A DNA stretch of 64,000 nucleotides from Streptomyces sp. A1136 (GTDB lineage Bacteria; Actinomycetota; Actinomycetes; Streptomycetales; Streptomycetaceae). Every line of letters begins with the position of its first letter. The first letter of the stretch is position 1. Location: positions 228,256 through 292,255 of the forward strand of contig NZ_SSBJ01000004.1 of the NCBI RefSeq assembly GCF_004795055.1, read 5' to 3'. Positions 45,059 to 53,594 of this stretch are shown here, in pieces. The translations under genes were made by a program, and so were the position numbers. The notes below the pieces were generated by a model. The model was not told where the DNA came from, did no database searches, and was given only the letters and a program-made list of their open reading frames with translations.

Positions 45059-45748
45059 ATGCCCCTCGCTCCCCTCCGCCCCAGCCCGCTCGTGGAACAG
45101 GCCACCCAACACCTGCGGCGCCAGATCACCGAGGGCCACTGGCCCGTCGGCACCAGACTCCCCGCCGAGACCGCGCTCGCCAAAGAGCTCGGCATCGGCC
45201 GCTCCACGGTGCGCGAAGCCCTGCGCGCCCTGTCGGGAGCGGGCCTGGTGCAGGCCCGGCAAGGGGCGGGCGTCTTCGTGATCGCCACCGAACCGACCGA
45301 GGACTGGCCTACCCGGCTGCGCAAGGCAGCCCTGAGCGACCTCTACGAAGTGCGTATGATCATCGAGGTCGAGGCCGCGCAACTCGCAGCGCGGCGCCGC
45401 ACCGACGACGACCTCGTCCTCATCACCGCCGCCCTGGACCGCCGCCGCGCCGCCGCGAACGGAGACACGACAGGCTTCGTCGACGCCGACATCGCCCTGC
45501 ACGCGGCCGTCGTCGCGGCGGCCCGCAATCCTCTACTCACAGCCCTGTTCACCGAATTCGTACCCGCCCTGCGCCAAGGGCTGATCGAGCTCGTCGAGCT
45601 GCTGGACCTACGCGCCGACGACCCGAACCACGGCGACACCGGCCACTCGGCCCTCGTGGACGCCGTCACCGCGTCGGACGCCGACGCTGCCGGCGCCGTC
45701 CTTCGCGAAGAACTGAACCAGACCCTCGCCCACCTCCGCACCACCTGA
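45059..45748 (+). CDS. FadR-subfamily GntR regulator
   Basis: 229 residues. The N-terminal winged helix is VEQATQHLRRQITEGHWPVGTRLPAETALAKELGIGRSTVREALRALSGAGLV. The C-terminal FCD-type all-helical ligand domain (LYEVRMIIEVEAAQLAARR, FVDADIALHAAVVAAARNPLL) keeps the D-x4-H metal-site pattern. It is divergent from leuA and may sense a keto acid or related metabolite. The ATG at 45059 was chosen because the protein family starts shortly before the helix-turn-helix. Confidence 0.88.
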   Translation: MPLAPLRPSPLVEQATQHLRRQITEGHWPVGTRLPAETALAKELGIGRSTVREALRALSGAGLVQARQGAGVFVIATEPTEDWPTRLRKAALSDLYEVRMIIEVEAAQLAARRRTDDDLVLITAALDRRRAAANGDTTGFVDADIALHAAVVAAARNPLLTALFTEFVPALRQGLIELVELLDLRADDPNHGDTGHSALVDAVTASDADAAGAVLREELNQTLAHLRTT

Positions 45749-46059
45749 CCCAGGGCGCCACTTCGGCTGACTCGCACCGCCCCGGGCCGGCCACCGCTGC
45801 GCCGTTGCCCGCCTCGGGCCCCGACTGCCGGGCCGCGCGTCCCGGACCCGTCCGTCTCGTCCGCGACCAAGCCGACGTCGGCGCAATCCGCGGCGCCCCC
45901 GGGCTGTCGAATGCCTCCGGCCTCTGGGGCGAGGCACCGCCCGCCTGACCGCACCCGCGCCTCGGTCCACGTCCCTCCACGTGACCGCCGCCGCACGGCC
46001 GACACCGAGTCGGACGAAGAGAAGATGAGGCCCGGGGGTCAGGGGGAAGGGTGACGGCC

Positions 46060-46605
46060 CGGGCCGGTGTCGCGTACCGCGGGGGAGCGGTGTGCGTTCC
46101 ATCCCGACACCTGGAGGAACGATTTGCCCGCCAAGGGGGTAACGATCCGTCCCCGCGCCGCCCGCGCCGCCCATCGCCCAGGTCGCCACCGCCCGGGCCC
46201 GGTGGCCGGTCTCGGGGTAGGTGTGGCCGATCAGCGCCATGGAGGCCGGCATCATCACCGCGGCGACCGATCCCTGGGCGAAGCGGGCGGTCACCAGCGC
46301 CTCGATGCCGGGGGCGAGGGCGCAGCCAGTGCGCGGCGGGCGCCGATGTGGTCGGTCAGGGAGCCGGTGGACAGCAGCAGGGCGGCGACCATCAGGATGT
46401 AGCCGTCGACGACCCACTACAGGCCGGTGATGCCGCCGCCAACGTCGCGCCGGATCGAGGGCAGGGCGACGTTGCCGACGCCGGCGTCGAAGGCGGTGCC
46501 GAAGAAGCCGGGCACCGCGGCCGCCGGCGCCGTCACCGGCGCCGGCGGGCCGGGACGGCGCGGCAGCGGCGCCGGGGCAGGTGAGCGCGGTGCGGTGCGG
46601 TGCAT
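46060..46605 (-). pseudogene. MFS drug exporter (DHA2/EmrB type) remnant
   Basis: The frame begins near membrane helix 1 (FFGTAFDAGVGNVALPSIRRDVGGGITGL), then TAG at 46417-46419 stands where WVVDGYILMVAALLLSTGSLTDHIGARRA requires Gln before it. After a frameshift it goes on as CALAPGIEALVTARFAQGSVAAVMMPASMALIGHTYPE. Only the first four or so helices remain. The stop equals a single C-to-T change of CAG. The right edge of 45749-46059 shows no gene. Confidence 0.75.
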
Positions 46606-46843
46606 GGCGGCAGGTTCTCGTATGGGGATATGGCCACGGGCCCGGCAGGGTTTGACGGAAGGGCGCGTGATCCGGCCGGTGCTGGCGTCTGGCCCGTGTC
46701 GGAGTGAGGTGGCGCCCGTCCGGTCTTACTCGCCGCTGTGGACGGGGAAGGCGCTGTGCTCGCCGGGCGTCGCGGCCGCGCTGGGGCCGTCCCGTGGACG
46801 GCGGCCGAAGCCGATATCACCGAGGAACACACCGCCCGGCTAC

Positions 46844-48094
46844 TCAGCGGTAACGGCCGGGTTCTGAGGAGGGCAGTGCGAAGCGACGTACGGCCGTCAC
46901 GACGCCGCCGGCACCGTCTTCCGCGGCCGCGTGCCGCCCGGCGGCCGCGGCGGCCCGCGCGTACGACGGGTCCCGCACGGCGGTCGTGAGCGCGTCGGCG
47001 AGGCGTTCGGCGGTCAGGGACGGGAAGGGGATCGGGGCCGTCCCTGCGCCGATCGCGGCGAGCCGCCCGGCCCAGAACGGCTGGTCCGCGGCCACCGGCA
47101 CGGTGACGGACGGGACGCCGGCGCGGACCGCCGCCGCCGCGGTGCCGGCCCCGGCGTGGTGGACGACGGCGGCCAGCCGCGGGAACAGCAGGGCGTGCGG
47201 CACGTCTCCGATGCCCAGTATGTCGTCCCCTGCACCGGCCCCGGCTGCGACGAGTTCCGCGCTGCCCGACTGGAGGATTCCCCGCATGCCGGCCCGTCGC
47301 AGGGCTCGGACGGCGATTGCGCCCAGGCGTTCTCCCTCGCCTGCGGCCATGCTGCCGAAGCCGATGAGGACCGGCGGCGGTCCGGCCGCCAGGAAGTCCT
47401 CCAGCTCCGCGGGCAGTCGGCGGGCCGCGTCGACGTACGGCCACCAGCAGCCGGTCACCGTCAGATGGTCCGCCCAGTCGGACGGGCGCGGCACCAACGC
47501 CGTGCTGAAACCGTGCAGGACGGGCCGGGTGGCTTCCTGCTGCCGTCGGCGCATCCGTGCGGCCGTCAGCGGTGGCAGCTCCAGGCGTTCGCGCAGCCGT
47601 GCCACGGCCGGCTCGAAGACCCGGTCGGCCATGTGCAGGGTGAACCGTCCGGCGGCCCGGTTGCCGAACCGGCCCAGGGAGCGGGCACCCGCCACGGTGG
47701 GGGCGAAGTCACCTGTGGGGGCGGTGGGCTGCAGGTACACGCCCATGCTCGGTATCCCGGTGGCCTCGGCGACGTGCCAGCCGAGCGGGGCGGTGGTGGT
47801 CGAGAGCAGGAGCAGGTCCGTGTCCTCGGCCACGGCACCGGCGAACCCCTCGCCCAGATCGGTGAGGAACGCGGCGGCGGCCCCCAGCAGTTCTCGTTTG
47901 CCCCGGACGTCGCCGTGCGAACGGGGATCGGCGGGCAGCGGCCGGAACTCCAGCCCGGCTTCCTCGGCCAGCGGTGCGAAGGATCGCGTGGCGGCGAGTG
48001 CGACCTCGTGCCCGGCGTCGCGCAGGGCGGCGCCCAGCCCGGTGTAGGGCGCGACATCACCGCGCGACCCGGCCGTCGTGATCAGGATTCTCAT
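46844..48094 (-). CDS. MGT-type glycosyltransferase (GT1)
   Basis: 416 residues of the GT-B, UDP-/TDP-sugar-dependent family that glycosylates macrolides and other small molecules. The start MRILITTAGSRGDVAPYTGL and the C-terminal nucleotide-sugar motif (VVHHAGAGTAAAAVRAGVPSVTVPVAADQPFWAGRL) are characteristic. GGAGG lies eight bases before the ATG. It overlaps the end of the MerR gene by 38 bases, so the two form an operon. Such enzymes can inactivate antibiotics by glycosylation. Confidence 0.9.
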   Translation of the reverse strand: MRILITTAGSRGDVAPYTGLGAALRDAGHEVALAATRSFAPLAEEAGLEFRPLPADPRSHGDVRGKRELLGAAAAFLTDLGEGFAGAVAEDTDLLLLSTTTAPLGWHVAEATGIPSMGVYLQPTAPTGDFAPTVAGARSLGRFGNRAAGRFTLHMADRVFEPAVARLRERLELPPLTAARMRRRQQEATRPVLHGFSTALVPRPSDWADHLTVTGCWWPYVDAARRLPAELEDFLAAGPPPVLIGFGSMAAGEGERLGAIAVRALRRAGMRGILQSGSAELVAAGAGAGDDILGIGDVPHALLFPRLAAVVHHAGAGTAAAAVRAGVPSVTVPVAADQPFWAGRLAAIGAGTAPIPFPSLTAERLADALTTAVRDPSYARAAAAAGRHAAAEDGAGGVVTAVRRFALPSSEPGRYR

Positions 48095-48893
48095 CGGTGT
48101 TCCTCCCGAGTGGTTCTTCGGTGTCCATGTGGCGCGACGCGTTGGCGTGCACCGCCCGGGCCAGGTACGCGGCCAGGTCCGGGCGCTGCTGCGAGGGCGG
48201 CACGACGAGGGCGAACGCGCGCGGGTCGGCGGCGAAGTCATCGGCGATCCGCCGGTGCATCTGCGGCGGACATGGCGTGAACCATCGGGTCACGTGCAGC
48301 CGGTGCTCTTCGGCGACATCCATCGCCCGCCGGCCGTCGGACGGTTCGCCGTCGTCGTGGACGGCGAGCAGCTCCGCCCGCCAGGTGGCGGCCTCGGCCA
48401 TCAGCCGGCGCCAGTCTTCCGCGGTGTGGGCGCCGGCCCGGGCCATCGCCTCCCGGTGCCCAGCGGAGTCCCGCCACTTCAGCCGGGCGTCCACGGCATA
48501 GCTAAGGTCGAACGAGATCTCCCCGAACACGTCGAAGCGTTCCTCGGGCGTCATCGACACCCCGGTCTGCTGGACCTCGATGGCCTGTTCGGCGACCTCG
48601 GCGAGCCGCTGCAGCCGGCCGATCTCCTGCGACAGCTGCCGCTGCCGGGCCCGCAGGTGCTCCAGCGCGTTGGCCTGCGGATCCGCGAGGATCTCGGCGA
48701 TCTCCTCCAGGGCAAACCCCAGTTCACGGTAGAAGAGGATCTGCTGGAGCCGCGCGAGGTCGGCGTCGTCGTAGCGGCGGTACCCGGCGCGGCTGCGCTC
48801 GCCCGGCGAGAGCAGGCCGGCCTTGTCGTAGTGGTGCAGCGTGCGTACGGTCACCCCGGCGAAGGCCGAGACCTGACCCACGGTATAGCCCAT
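48057..48893 (-). CDS. MerR-family regulator with TipAS-like ligand domain
   Basis: 278 residues. The MerR helix-turn-helix (YTVGQVSAFAGVTVRTLHHYDKAGLLSP) and a coiled-coil dimer helix are followed by a C-terminal TipAS-type domain (FDVFGEISFDLSYAVDARLKWRDS...), the antibiotic-binding module of S. lividans TipAL. The start at 48893 has GGGAAGG upstream; earlier Met/Val codons give a Pro/Gly tail unlike MerR proteins. It probably senses a compound that the coupled glycosyltransferase modifies. Confidence 0.88.
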   Translation of the reverse strand: MGYTVGQVSAFAGVTVRTLHHYDKAGLLSPGERSRAGYRRYDDADLARLQQILFYRELGFALEEIAEILADPQANALEHLRARQRQLSQEIGRLQRLAEVAEQAIEVQQTGVSMTPEERFDVFGEISFDLSYAVDARLKWRDSAGHREAMARAGAHTAEDWRRLMAEAATWRAELLAVHDDGEPSDGRRAMDVAEEHRLHVTRWFTPCPPQMHRRIADDFAADPRAFALVVPPSQQRPDLAAYLARAVHANASRHMDTEEPLGRNTDENPDHDGRVAR

Positions 48894-48921
48894 GTCCGGA
48901 CCTTCCCTTTCGTTCGCCCAC

Positions 48922-48952
48922 AGCCTCAAGCCTGACGTAAGGGGAGGGTCAA
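48922..48952 (-). promoter_or_regulatory. MerR-type promoter with 19-base spacer
   Basis: Read leftward, TTGACC (48947-48952) is followed after 19 bases by GAGGCT (48922-48927). The long spacer carries a dyad, CCTCCCCTTACG with CAGGCTTGAGG, as in tipA-like operators. MerR activators untwist such spacers, so autoregulation is likely. Confidence 0.55.
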
Positions 48953-49317
48953 CTCCGGGTCCGGGTCCGGGTGCGGGTCCCGGCGCCCAGGCCCGGGGGG
49001 ACATTCGTGTGCGTCAGGTCAGGGACGCGACGGAGGCCGCCCTGCGGGCGCGCAGGCTGGGCCCTGATCGCAGGCCCAGTCCCTGCCGCCCGGGCGTTCG
49101 GCCCATCGCCGGTCCCCGCCGCATCGCCGCGCCGCGGAGACAGCCGGATTCGCGTGCCGGAGGCAGCGCACCGTTGGCCAGCAACCTCGACCGGTACCTC
49201 TGGTGACTGCTTTACGAAGACAATCGGGGGCTTGTGCGATCCGGACGCGGGGTGCGCACAAACCGTGCACCCCCAGGTTCTCTACAATCATCGAACCCTC
49301 AAGGCTGGACGTCACAC
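48953..49317. other. Gap with a short CCGGGT repeat
   Basis: CCGGGT-like hexamers repeat about four times at 48957-48985. No gene was recognised in the rest; a promoter for the rightward membrane-protein gene should be near its end. Confidence 0.35.
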
Positions 49318-49725
49318 ATGAAGATCTTCGACGCGGCAGTACGGGCCTGCCGTGAGCCGGTCTCCCGCGTGTACATGGCCCTGCTCGCCGTGTGTGCGCT
49401 GTGGGCAGTGGCCGGAGGCATCGGACTGGGCGGGCAATGGTGGCTACCGCGCGTCTTCGCGGTGATCCTGACGATGCCCTGGATCCTACTCGTTCACCTC
49501 TTCCTCGTAGTCACACAGATCGACACGTTGCTGCTCGGCTACAGCTTCTACTTCGAGTCCCCCGCCTGGCTGTTCGAACCCTTTTTCATCGCCTATTGCG
49601 CCACTGCGGGACTGCTCAACGCCCATCTTCTCGCCCGCTGGACGCGCTCCTCGAAGCGGACCTGGACGGTGCCGGTGTGCGCCGTGGGCTTTTTCGCAGC
49701 GGTCTTCGGGCTCTGGCGTCTCTGA
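49318..49725 (+). CDS. Hypothetical four-helix membrane protein
   Basis: 135 residues with four hydrophobic segments (VYMALLAVCALWAVAGGIGL, VFAVILTMPWILLVHLFLVV, FFIAYCATAGLLNAHLL, VPVCAVGFFAAVFGLW). The start was placed at MKIFDAAVRACREPVS, which resembles small actinobacterial membrane proteins of unknown role. It ends 23 bases before the IS630 element. Confidence 0.65.
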   Translation: MKIFDAAVRACREPVSRVYMALLAVCALWAVAGGIGLGGQWWLPRVFAVILTMPWILLVHLFLVVTQIDTLLLGYSFYFESPAWLFEPFFIAYCATAGLLNAHLLARWTRSSKRTWTVPVCAVGFFAAVFGLWRL

Positions 49726-49748
49726 CAGTCAGGCCTCAGAAGGGGTTA

Positions 49749-50913
49749 CTGAGGTTGAACTCGTGGTGTCGTAGGGGCTGACGGCTGGTTGTCCGGTGCG
49801 ATATCTCCAGGGACATGCGGTATCCACAAGGGGGCGGGCTGACCGCCGAACGTCAGCAGTTCCGCGAGGGGTTACGACTCAAGGCGGCGGAGCGGTTCGC
49901 TCAGGGTGAGGCGAGTTCGGTGATCGCCAAGGGCCTGCGGGTCAGCGTCCGGTCGGTGCAGCGGTGGCGGCAGACGTGGAACGAGGGCGGTCCGCGAGCT
50001 CTGCGGTCGCAAGGGCCGGCATCGCTGCCGAGGCTGAGCGAGGAGCAGTTCACCCAGCTGGAGGCGGAGCTGGCCAAGGGCCCGGCCGCGCACGGCTGGG
50101 AGGACCAACGGTGGACGCTCGCGCGGATCAAGACGGTAATCGGCTGGCGCTTTCACATGGCCTACACGATCCAGGGTGTGCGCAAGCTGCTGGTGCGCAA
50201 CGGCTGGTCCTGCCAGGCCCCGGCCCGTCGGGCGATGGAGCGGGACGACGAGGCGGTGGCCGGGTGGGTCAAGGAGGTGTGGCCCTGCGCGGAAGACTCG
50301 CGGCGGCCCGTGGAGCCTGGCTCGTCTTCGAGGACGAAGCCGGATTCTCCATGACGCCGCCGCAGGCCAAGACCTGGTCCCAGCGGGGCCGCACCCCGGT
50401 CGTGCGGGTGCGGGGCCGGTCCCGCAGACGGGTCTCCATCGCCGCGCTGAACTGCTACAAACCCGATCAGAGGTCCCGGCTGATCTACCGTCCCCGCCGC
50501 GATGACGGCCGGCGCGACGGACGCAAGAGCTTCTCCTGGCGTGACTACCGCGATCTACTGATCGCCGCCCATCAGCAGCTCGGCGGCCCGATCGTTCTCG
50601 TCTGGGACAACCTCAACGTCCATAAGGCCGCCGACCTGCAAAAGTTCGCCGAGGCCCGGGACTGGCTGACCATCTACTATCTGCCGCCCTACGCACCCGA
50701 CCTCAACCCGATCGAGGGGATCTGGTCCCTGCTGCGACGCGGCTGGCTCTCCAACGTCGCCTTCAGTACCCCCGAACACCTCGTCCAGCGCATCCGGCGC
50801 GGCCTACGGCACATCCAGTACCGCAGCGATCTCATAGACGGCTGCCTCGCCGAGACCGGCCTGGCAATCAGACCCACCTGAGCAACCCGGCCACATCACG
50901 AGTTCAGCCTCGG
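49749..50913 (+). mobile_element. IS630-family insertion sequence, complete ends
   Basis: The element is bounded by 23-base imperfect inverted repeats: CTGAGGTTGAACTCGTGG at the left (49749) and, on the other strand, CCGAGGCTGAACTCGTGA at the right (from 50913). Each end is flanked by TA (49747-49748 and 50914-50915), the duplicated target of IS630/Tc1-type elements. The length is 1165 bp with one transposase gene. The right inverted repeat supplies the last codons and stop of the neighbouring SDR gene. Confidence 0.9.
49815..50881 (+). pseudogene. IS630 transposase, frameshifted at a C run
   Basis: The first part has helix-turn-helix sequences (AERFAQGEASSVIAKGLRVSVRSVQRW). It leaves frame at CCC 50283-50285. 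Adding one C gives VWPLRGRLAAARGAWLVFEDEAGF and continues in frame to the stop, with DDE motifs: Asp in FEDEAG, Asp in VWDNLNVH, and Glu in YAPDLNPIEGIW. Some IS630 members use programmed frameshifting, but no slippery signal is evident here. So an inactive copy or a missing-base error is more likely. About 355 residues if repaired. Confidence 0.8.
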
Positions 50914-51782
50914 TAATGCAGGGCGGCCGCGAGTGCCTCGGCCAGAGTCACGGGCGGGCGGCCGATCAGGCGGCGCAAGTCGCCAGAGTCGGTGTACATC
51001 TCGCCGCGGTTCATGCCGCGGTCAGCGTCAGCGAGGACCTCTGCCAGCTCGGCGGGTAGGCCCGCGGCGGCCAGTACCTGGGCGAAGTCGGCCACTGGGA
51101 GGTCAGCGTAGGTAACCTGCTTTCCGGCCGCAGCGGAGATCGCGGCGGCGAGCTCAGTCAGGGTGAAGGATTCGTCGCCGCCGAGCTCGTACACGGCGCC
51201 GGTGTGGCCTTCAGTGGTGAGGACGACCGCTGCGGCCTCGGCGTAGTCGGCGCGGGACGCGGCGCTGATCCGCCCCTCGCCTGCGGCGCCGACGACCGCG
51301 CCGTTCTGCAGTATCTGCGGCAGTTGGCTGGTGTAGTTCTCCAGGTACCAGCCGTTGCGCAGCAGCACGCTGGCGATTCCGCGGTCCCGCAGATACGCCT
51401 CGGTCTCGCTGTGCGTGGCACCGATGACGGTGGTGGCCGTGTCCGCGTGCGTCGTACTCGTGTACGCCACTAGCGACACGCCTGCGGATGCCGCGGCGTC
51501 GATCACGCGGCGGTGGTTGGCGACCCGCTCGCCCACGGGGATCGAGGCCGAGATCAGCAGCAGCCTGTCCGCCCCCGCGAATGCCTCGGCCAGGCCGTCG
51601 GTGTCCGCGAAGTCGGCGCGGCCTACCGTGATGCCTCGGTCGGCCAAATCCTTGATCCCGGCGATGTCCCGGCCGGTCGCGATGATGTCCGCGGCCGGGA
51701 TCCCGCGCCGCAGCAGTGCCTCGACGGTGAGCCTGCCCAGCTGGCCGGTGGCTCCGGTGACGACGATCGGCATGATGGTCAT
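50904..51782 (-). CDS. QorB-like NAD(P)H:quinone oxidoreductase, SDR family
   Basis: 292 residues. Rossmann start PIVVTGATGQLGRLTVEALL, typical of the NmrA-like/QorB subgroup, with YTSTTHADT and RNGWYLENYTSQL motifs. It may reduce quinones using NADPH. The final residues HYRG and the stop codon lie in the right inverted repeat of the IS630 element, so the original C terminus was replaced. It is divergent from the HxlR regulator gene, a pairing known for quinone/stress oxidoreductases. Confidence 0.88.
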   Translation of the reverse strand: MTIMPIVVTGATGQLGRLTVEALLRRGIPAADIIATGRDIAGIKDLADRGITVGRADFADTDGLAEAFAGADRLLLISASIPVGERVANHRRVIDAAASAGVSLVAYTSTTHADTATTVIGATHSETEAYLRDRGIASVLLRNGWYLENYTSQLPQILQNGAVVGAAGEGRISAASRADYAEAAAVVLTTEGHTGAVYELGGDESFTLTELAAAISAAAGKQVTYADLPVADFAQVLAAAGLPAELAEVLADADRGMNRGEMYTDSGDLRRLIGRPPVTLAEALAAALHYRG

Positions 51783-51885
51783 TCCTTCCTTCCGCGCGTG
51801 CCTTGCACGCCTGCCGCGGTCCGTCCGCCGCGGGATGGAACACAGAATGACCTGGACACTCTCTGTTGGGGAGTAGCCACTTCTT

Positions 51886-51900
51886 GGTAGGGTACTTACC
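51886..51900. promoter_or_regulatory. Candidate HxlR operator between qorB-like and hxlR genes
   Basis: GGTAGGGTACTTACC is an imperfect palindrome (GGTA/TACC ends, GTAC centre) about 27 bases before the regulator start and 104 before the oxidoreductase start. HxlR-type regulators bind GTAC-like dyads in such divergent gaps, so a dual-control site is plausible. Confidence 0.35.
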
Positions 51901-51926
51901 GCCGCGAAAGCATAGAGGTGAGCCGT

Positions 51927-52331
51927 ATGGCTGCTGTCGAGAATGTGACCAGACCCATGCCGTCATTCGATCCGTACGAGCGCGGCTGCCCGTCACGGGA
52001 CCTGCTCGACCAGATCGGCAGCAAGTGGGCGGTCCTCGTGCTCGGCGAACTCGGCCGGAACGGGACCTCCCGGTTCGGCCAGCTCCGGCAGGCGCTGGCG
52101 GGCGTGAGCGAGAAGATGCTCACCCAGACGCTGCGCACCCTCGAACGCGACGGGCTGGTCAGCCGGACCGTCTACCCAGAGGTGCCGCCGCATGTGGAGT
52201 ATGAGCTGACCGCGCTCGGCCAGACGCTGCGGGAACCGCTGAAGGCGCTCACGGAGTGGTCCGTGCTGCACATCGAAGAAGTCATCACCGCCCGCGAAGA
52301 GTACGACGACCGCACTGAGCGCACCAGGTAA
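51927..52331 (+). CDS. HxlR-family redox/electrophile-responsive regulator
   Basis: 134 residues. One winged helix (LLDQIGSKWAVLVLGELGRNGTSRFGQLRQALAGVSEKMLTQTLRTLERDGLV) with the basic wing SRTVYPEVPPHVEYELT. It has a Cys in the RGCPSRD motif shared by QorR/YodB proteins, which sense electrophiles by Cys modification. The ATG at 51927 has GAGGTG seven bases upstream; a GTG three codons before is an alternative. It probably represses the divergent oxidoreductase gene. Confidence 0.88.
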   Translation: MAAVENVTRPMPSFDPYERGCPSRDLLDQIGSKWAVLVLGELGRNGTSRFGQLRQALAGVSEKMLTQTLRTLERDGLVSRTVYPEVPPHVEYELTALGQTLREPLKALTEWSVLHIEEVITAREEYDDRTERTR

Positions 52332-52339
52332 TCAGCGGC

Positions 52340-52435
52340 GGCCAGCGGTCTGGTCATAGACGGCCGCCTCGCCGAGACCGGCCCGACAATCAGACCCACC
52401 TAAGCCACCCGGCGACATCACGAGTTCAACCTCAG
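52340..52435 (+). mobile_element. IS630 right-end remnant (solo end)
   Basis: The sequence is homologous to the last 100 bases of the complete IS630 at 50820-50913: the transposase C terminus (LVIDGRLAETGPTIRPT plus stop TAA) and a matching inverted repeat ending CTCAG at 52435, followed by TA. It is in the same orientation. The qorB/hxlR pair therefore lies between two copies of the IS right end. Confidence 0.85.
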
Positions 52436-52703
52436 TAGCCGTCACGCAAATGTGCTCGCCGCGCACTCGCGGCTGCTGAAGCTGCCGGATACTACCCGCC
52501 GATGGCAAGCCCCATCAGGACCCGCGACCACCCGCAGGACCTTCGGAACCACACCAAGTGGTCGTGACGCGCGCCGACTTGATCCTTCCGCCGGGACTGG
52601 GCCGGGCTGCACCGGACCAGGAACCACAGGTGCCCATACGGGCGTCTCTGCCGCCGCAAGTGGAGTGCACCGTCCGGCACCAACGACCTGGGGGGCATCC
52701 GCG

Positions 52704-53546
52704 ATGACCCGAAAGACCCGCAGAACCTGGAAGACCTGGAGATCCTGGAGAGCGGTGACCACCGCGCTCGCCATCCTGATCTGCCTGACCGCTGCCGGGG
52801 CGTCAACCGCTGCCGCTGACCCGGGCGGACCGTTCGCGCCCAACGTGGACCACTGCGCCATGCAGAACAGTGGCAGCGGTCCCATGACGACCGCGATACC
52901 CGTCGACCGGATCACCCTCAACCTCGAGACCGTCGGCTACCCCCCGACCGACTCCACCATCACCGCCTCCTACACCATCAGCGGCAGCACCAGGGCCGGC
53001 ACCGCCAACGGCACGTTCGACACCGCCAGGAAGAACGCCACCTTCAACTTCTCGGTGTCCAACCCGCCGGCGGGCGCGACACTGACCGTCACCTACCAGG
53101 TGTGGGGGCACGGCGTCTACTACAGCAACTTCGTGAGTGCTCCACTGGCGCCCTGCACCTGGGACAACCCCACCTACGTGGACGCCTCGACGTGGAACGA
53201 CTACGTGACCGCGACCGGCGTCTCCCAGCGCTGCGAGACCGTCGACATCGGCGTCGGCGGCAGGCACGCCTACATCCGCGAGGACATCGTGACGGTGAAC
53301 GTCGCGCACGGTCCGTCCTACGGGCCCTCGCCGTACGCGGGTCGGTCGGTCTGGGCCGACTACTGGATCGTCGGCCAGAAGGCCTACGCCTCGGGAGCGT
53401 CCGGCGTCTTCGACACCGACGGCAAGGCCACGCTGTCGTTCGTGATCCTCACTCCGACCACCGGCGCCGAACTCGACGTGCTGGCAAGCGGCCAAGCGGG
53501 CTCGCGCACCTTCCCCGGCCACTCCTGGACCACCATCGCCTGCTGA
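52704..53546 (+). CDS. Secreted protein, first of a tandem paralogous pair
   Basis: 280 residues with an N-terminal basic and hydrophobic signal (WRAVTTALAILICLTAAGASTAAA). The mature protein is a two-part beta-rich chain. Motifs shared with the next gene include PVDRITLNLE, YTISG, ATFNF, VDYWIVGQKAYASGASG and TTIAC at the end. Cys residues are conserved in pairs (CAM at the start, C in PCTWDN, CE, final C). No family was recognised. The ATG follows GGGGGG; the longer frame upstream is not coding-like. It follows a solo IS630 end. Confidence 0.75.
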   Translation: MTRKTRRTWKTWRSWRAVTTALAILICLTAAGASTAAADPGGPFAPNVDHCAMQNSGSGPMTTAIPVDRITLNLETVGYPPTDSTITASYTISGSTRAGTANGTFDTARKNATFNFSVSNPPAGATLTVTYQVWGHGVYYSNFVSAPLAPCTWDNPTYVDASTWNDYVTATGVSQRCETVDIGVGGRHAYIREDIVTVNVAHGPSYGPSPYAGRSVWADYWIVGQKAYASGASGVFDTDGKATLSFVILTPTTGAELDVLASGQAGSRTFPGHSWTTIAC

Positions 53547-53594
53547 CCAGGCTCCGACACCGAACAACATCACCGACCCCGGGGGAGAGATCAA

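Noticed and set aside
49264..49320. ATCGAACCCTC as a tRNA T-loop
   Set aside because: No acceptor stem or anticodon arm can be drawn around it; no tRNA was found in the window.
49815..50354. IS630 transposase as two proteins made by programmed frameshifting
   Set aside because: No slippery heptamer or downstream structure is evident, while one added C in a C run restores the full protein.
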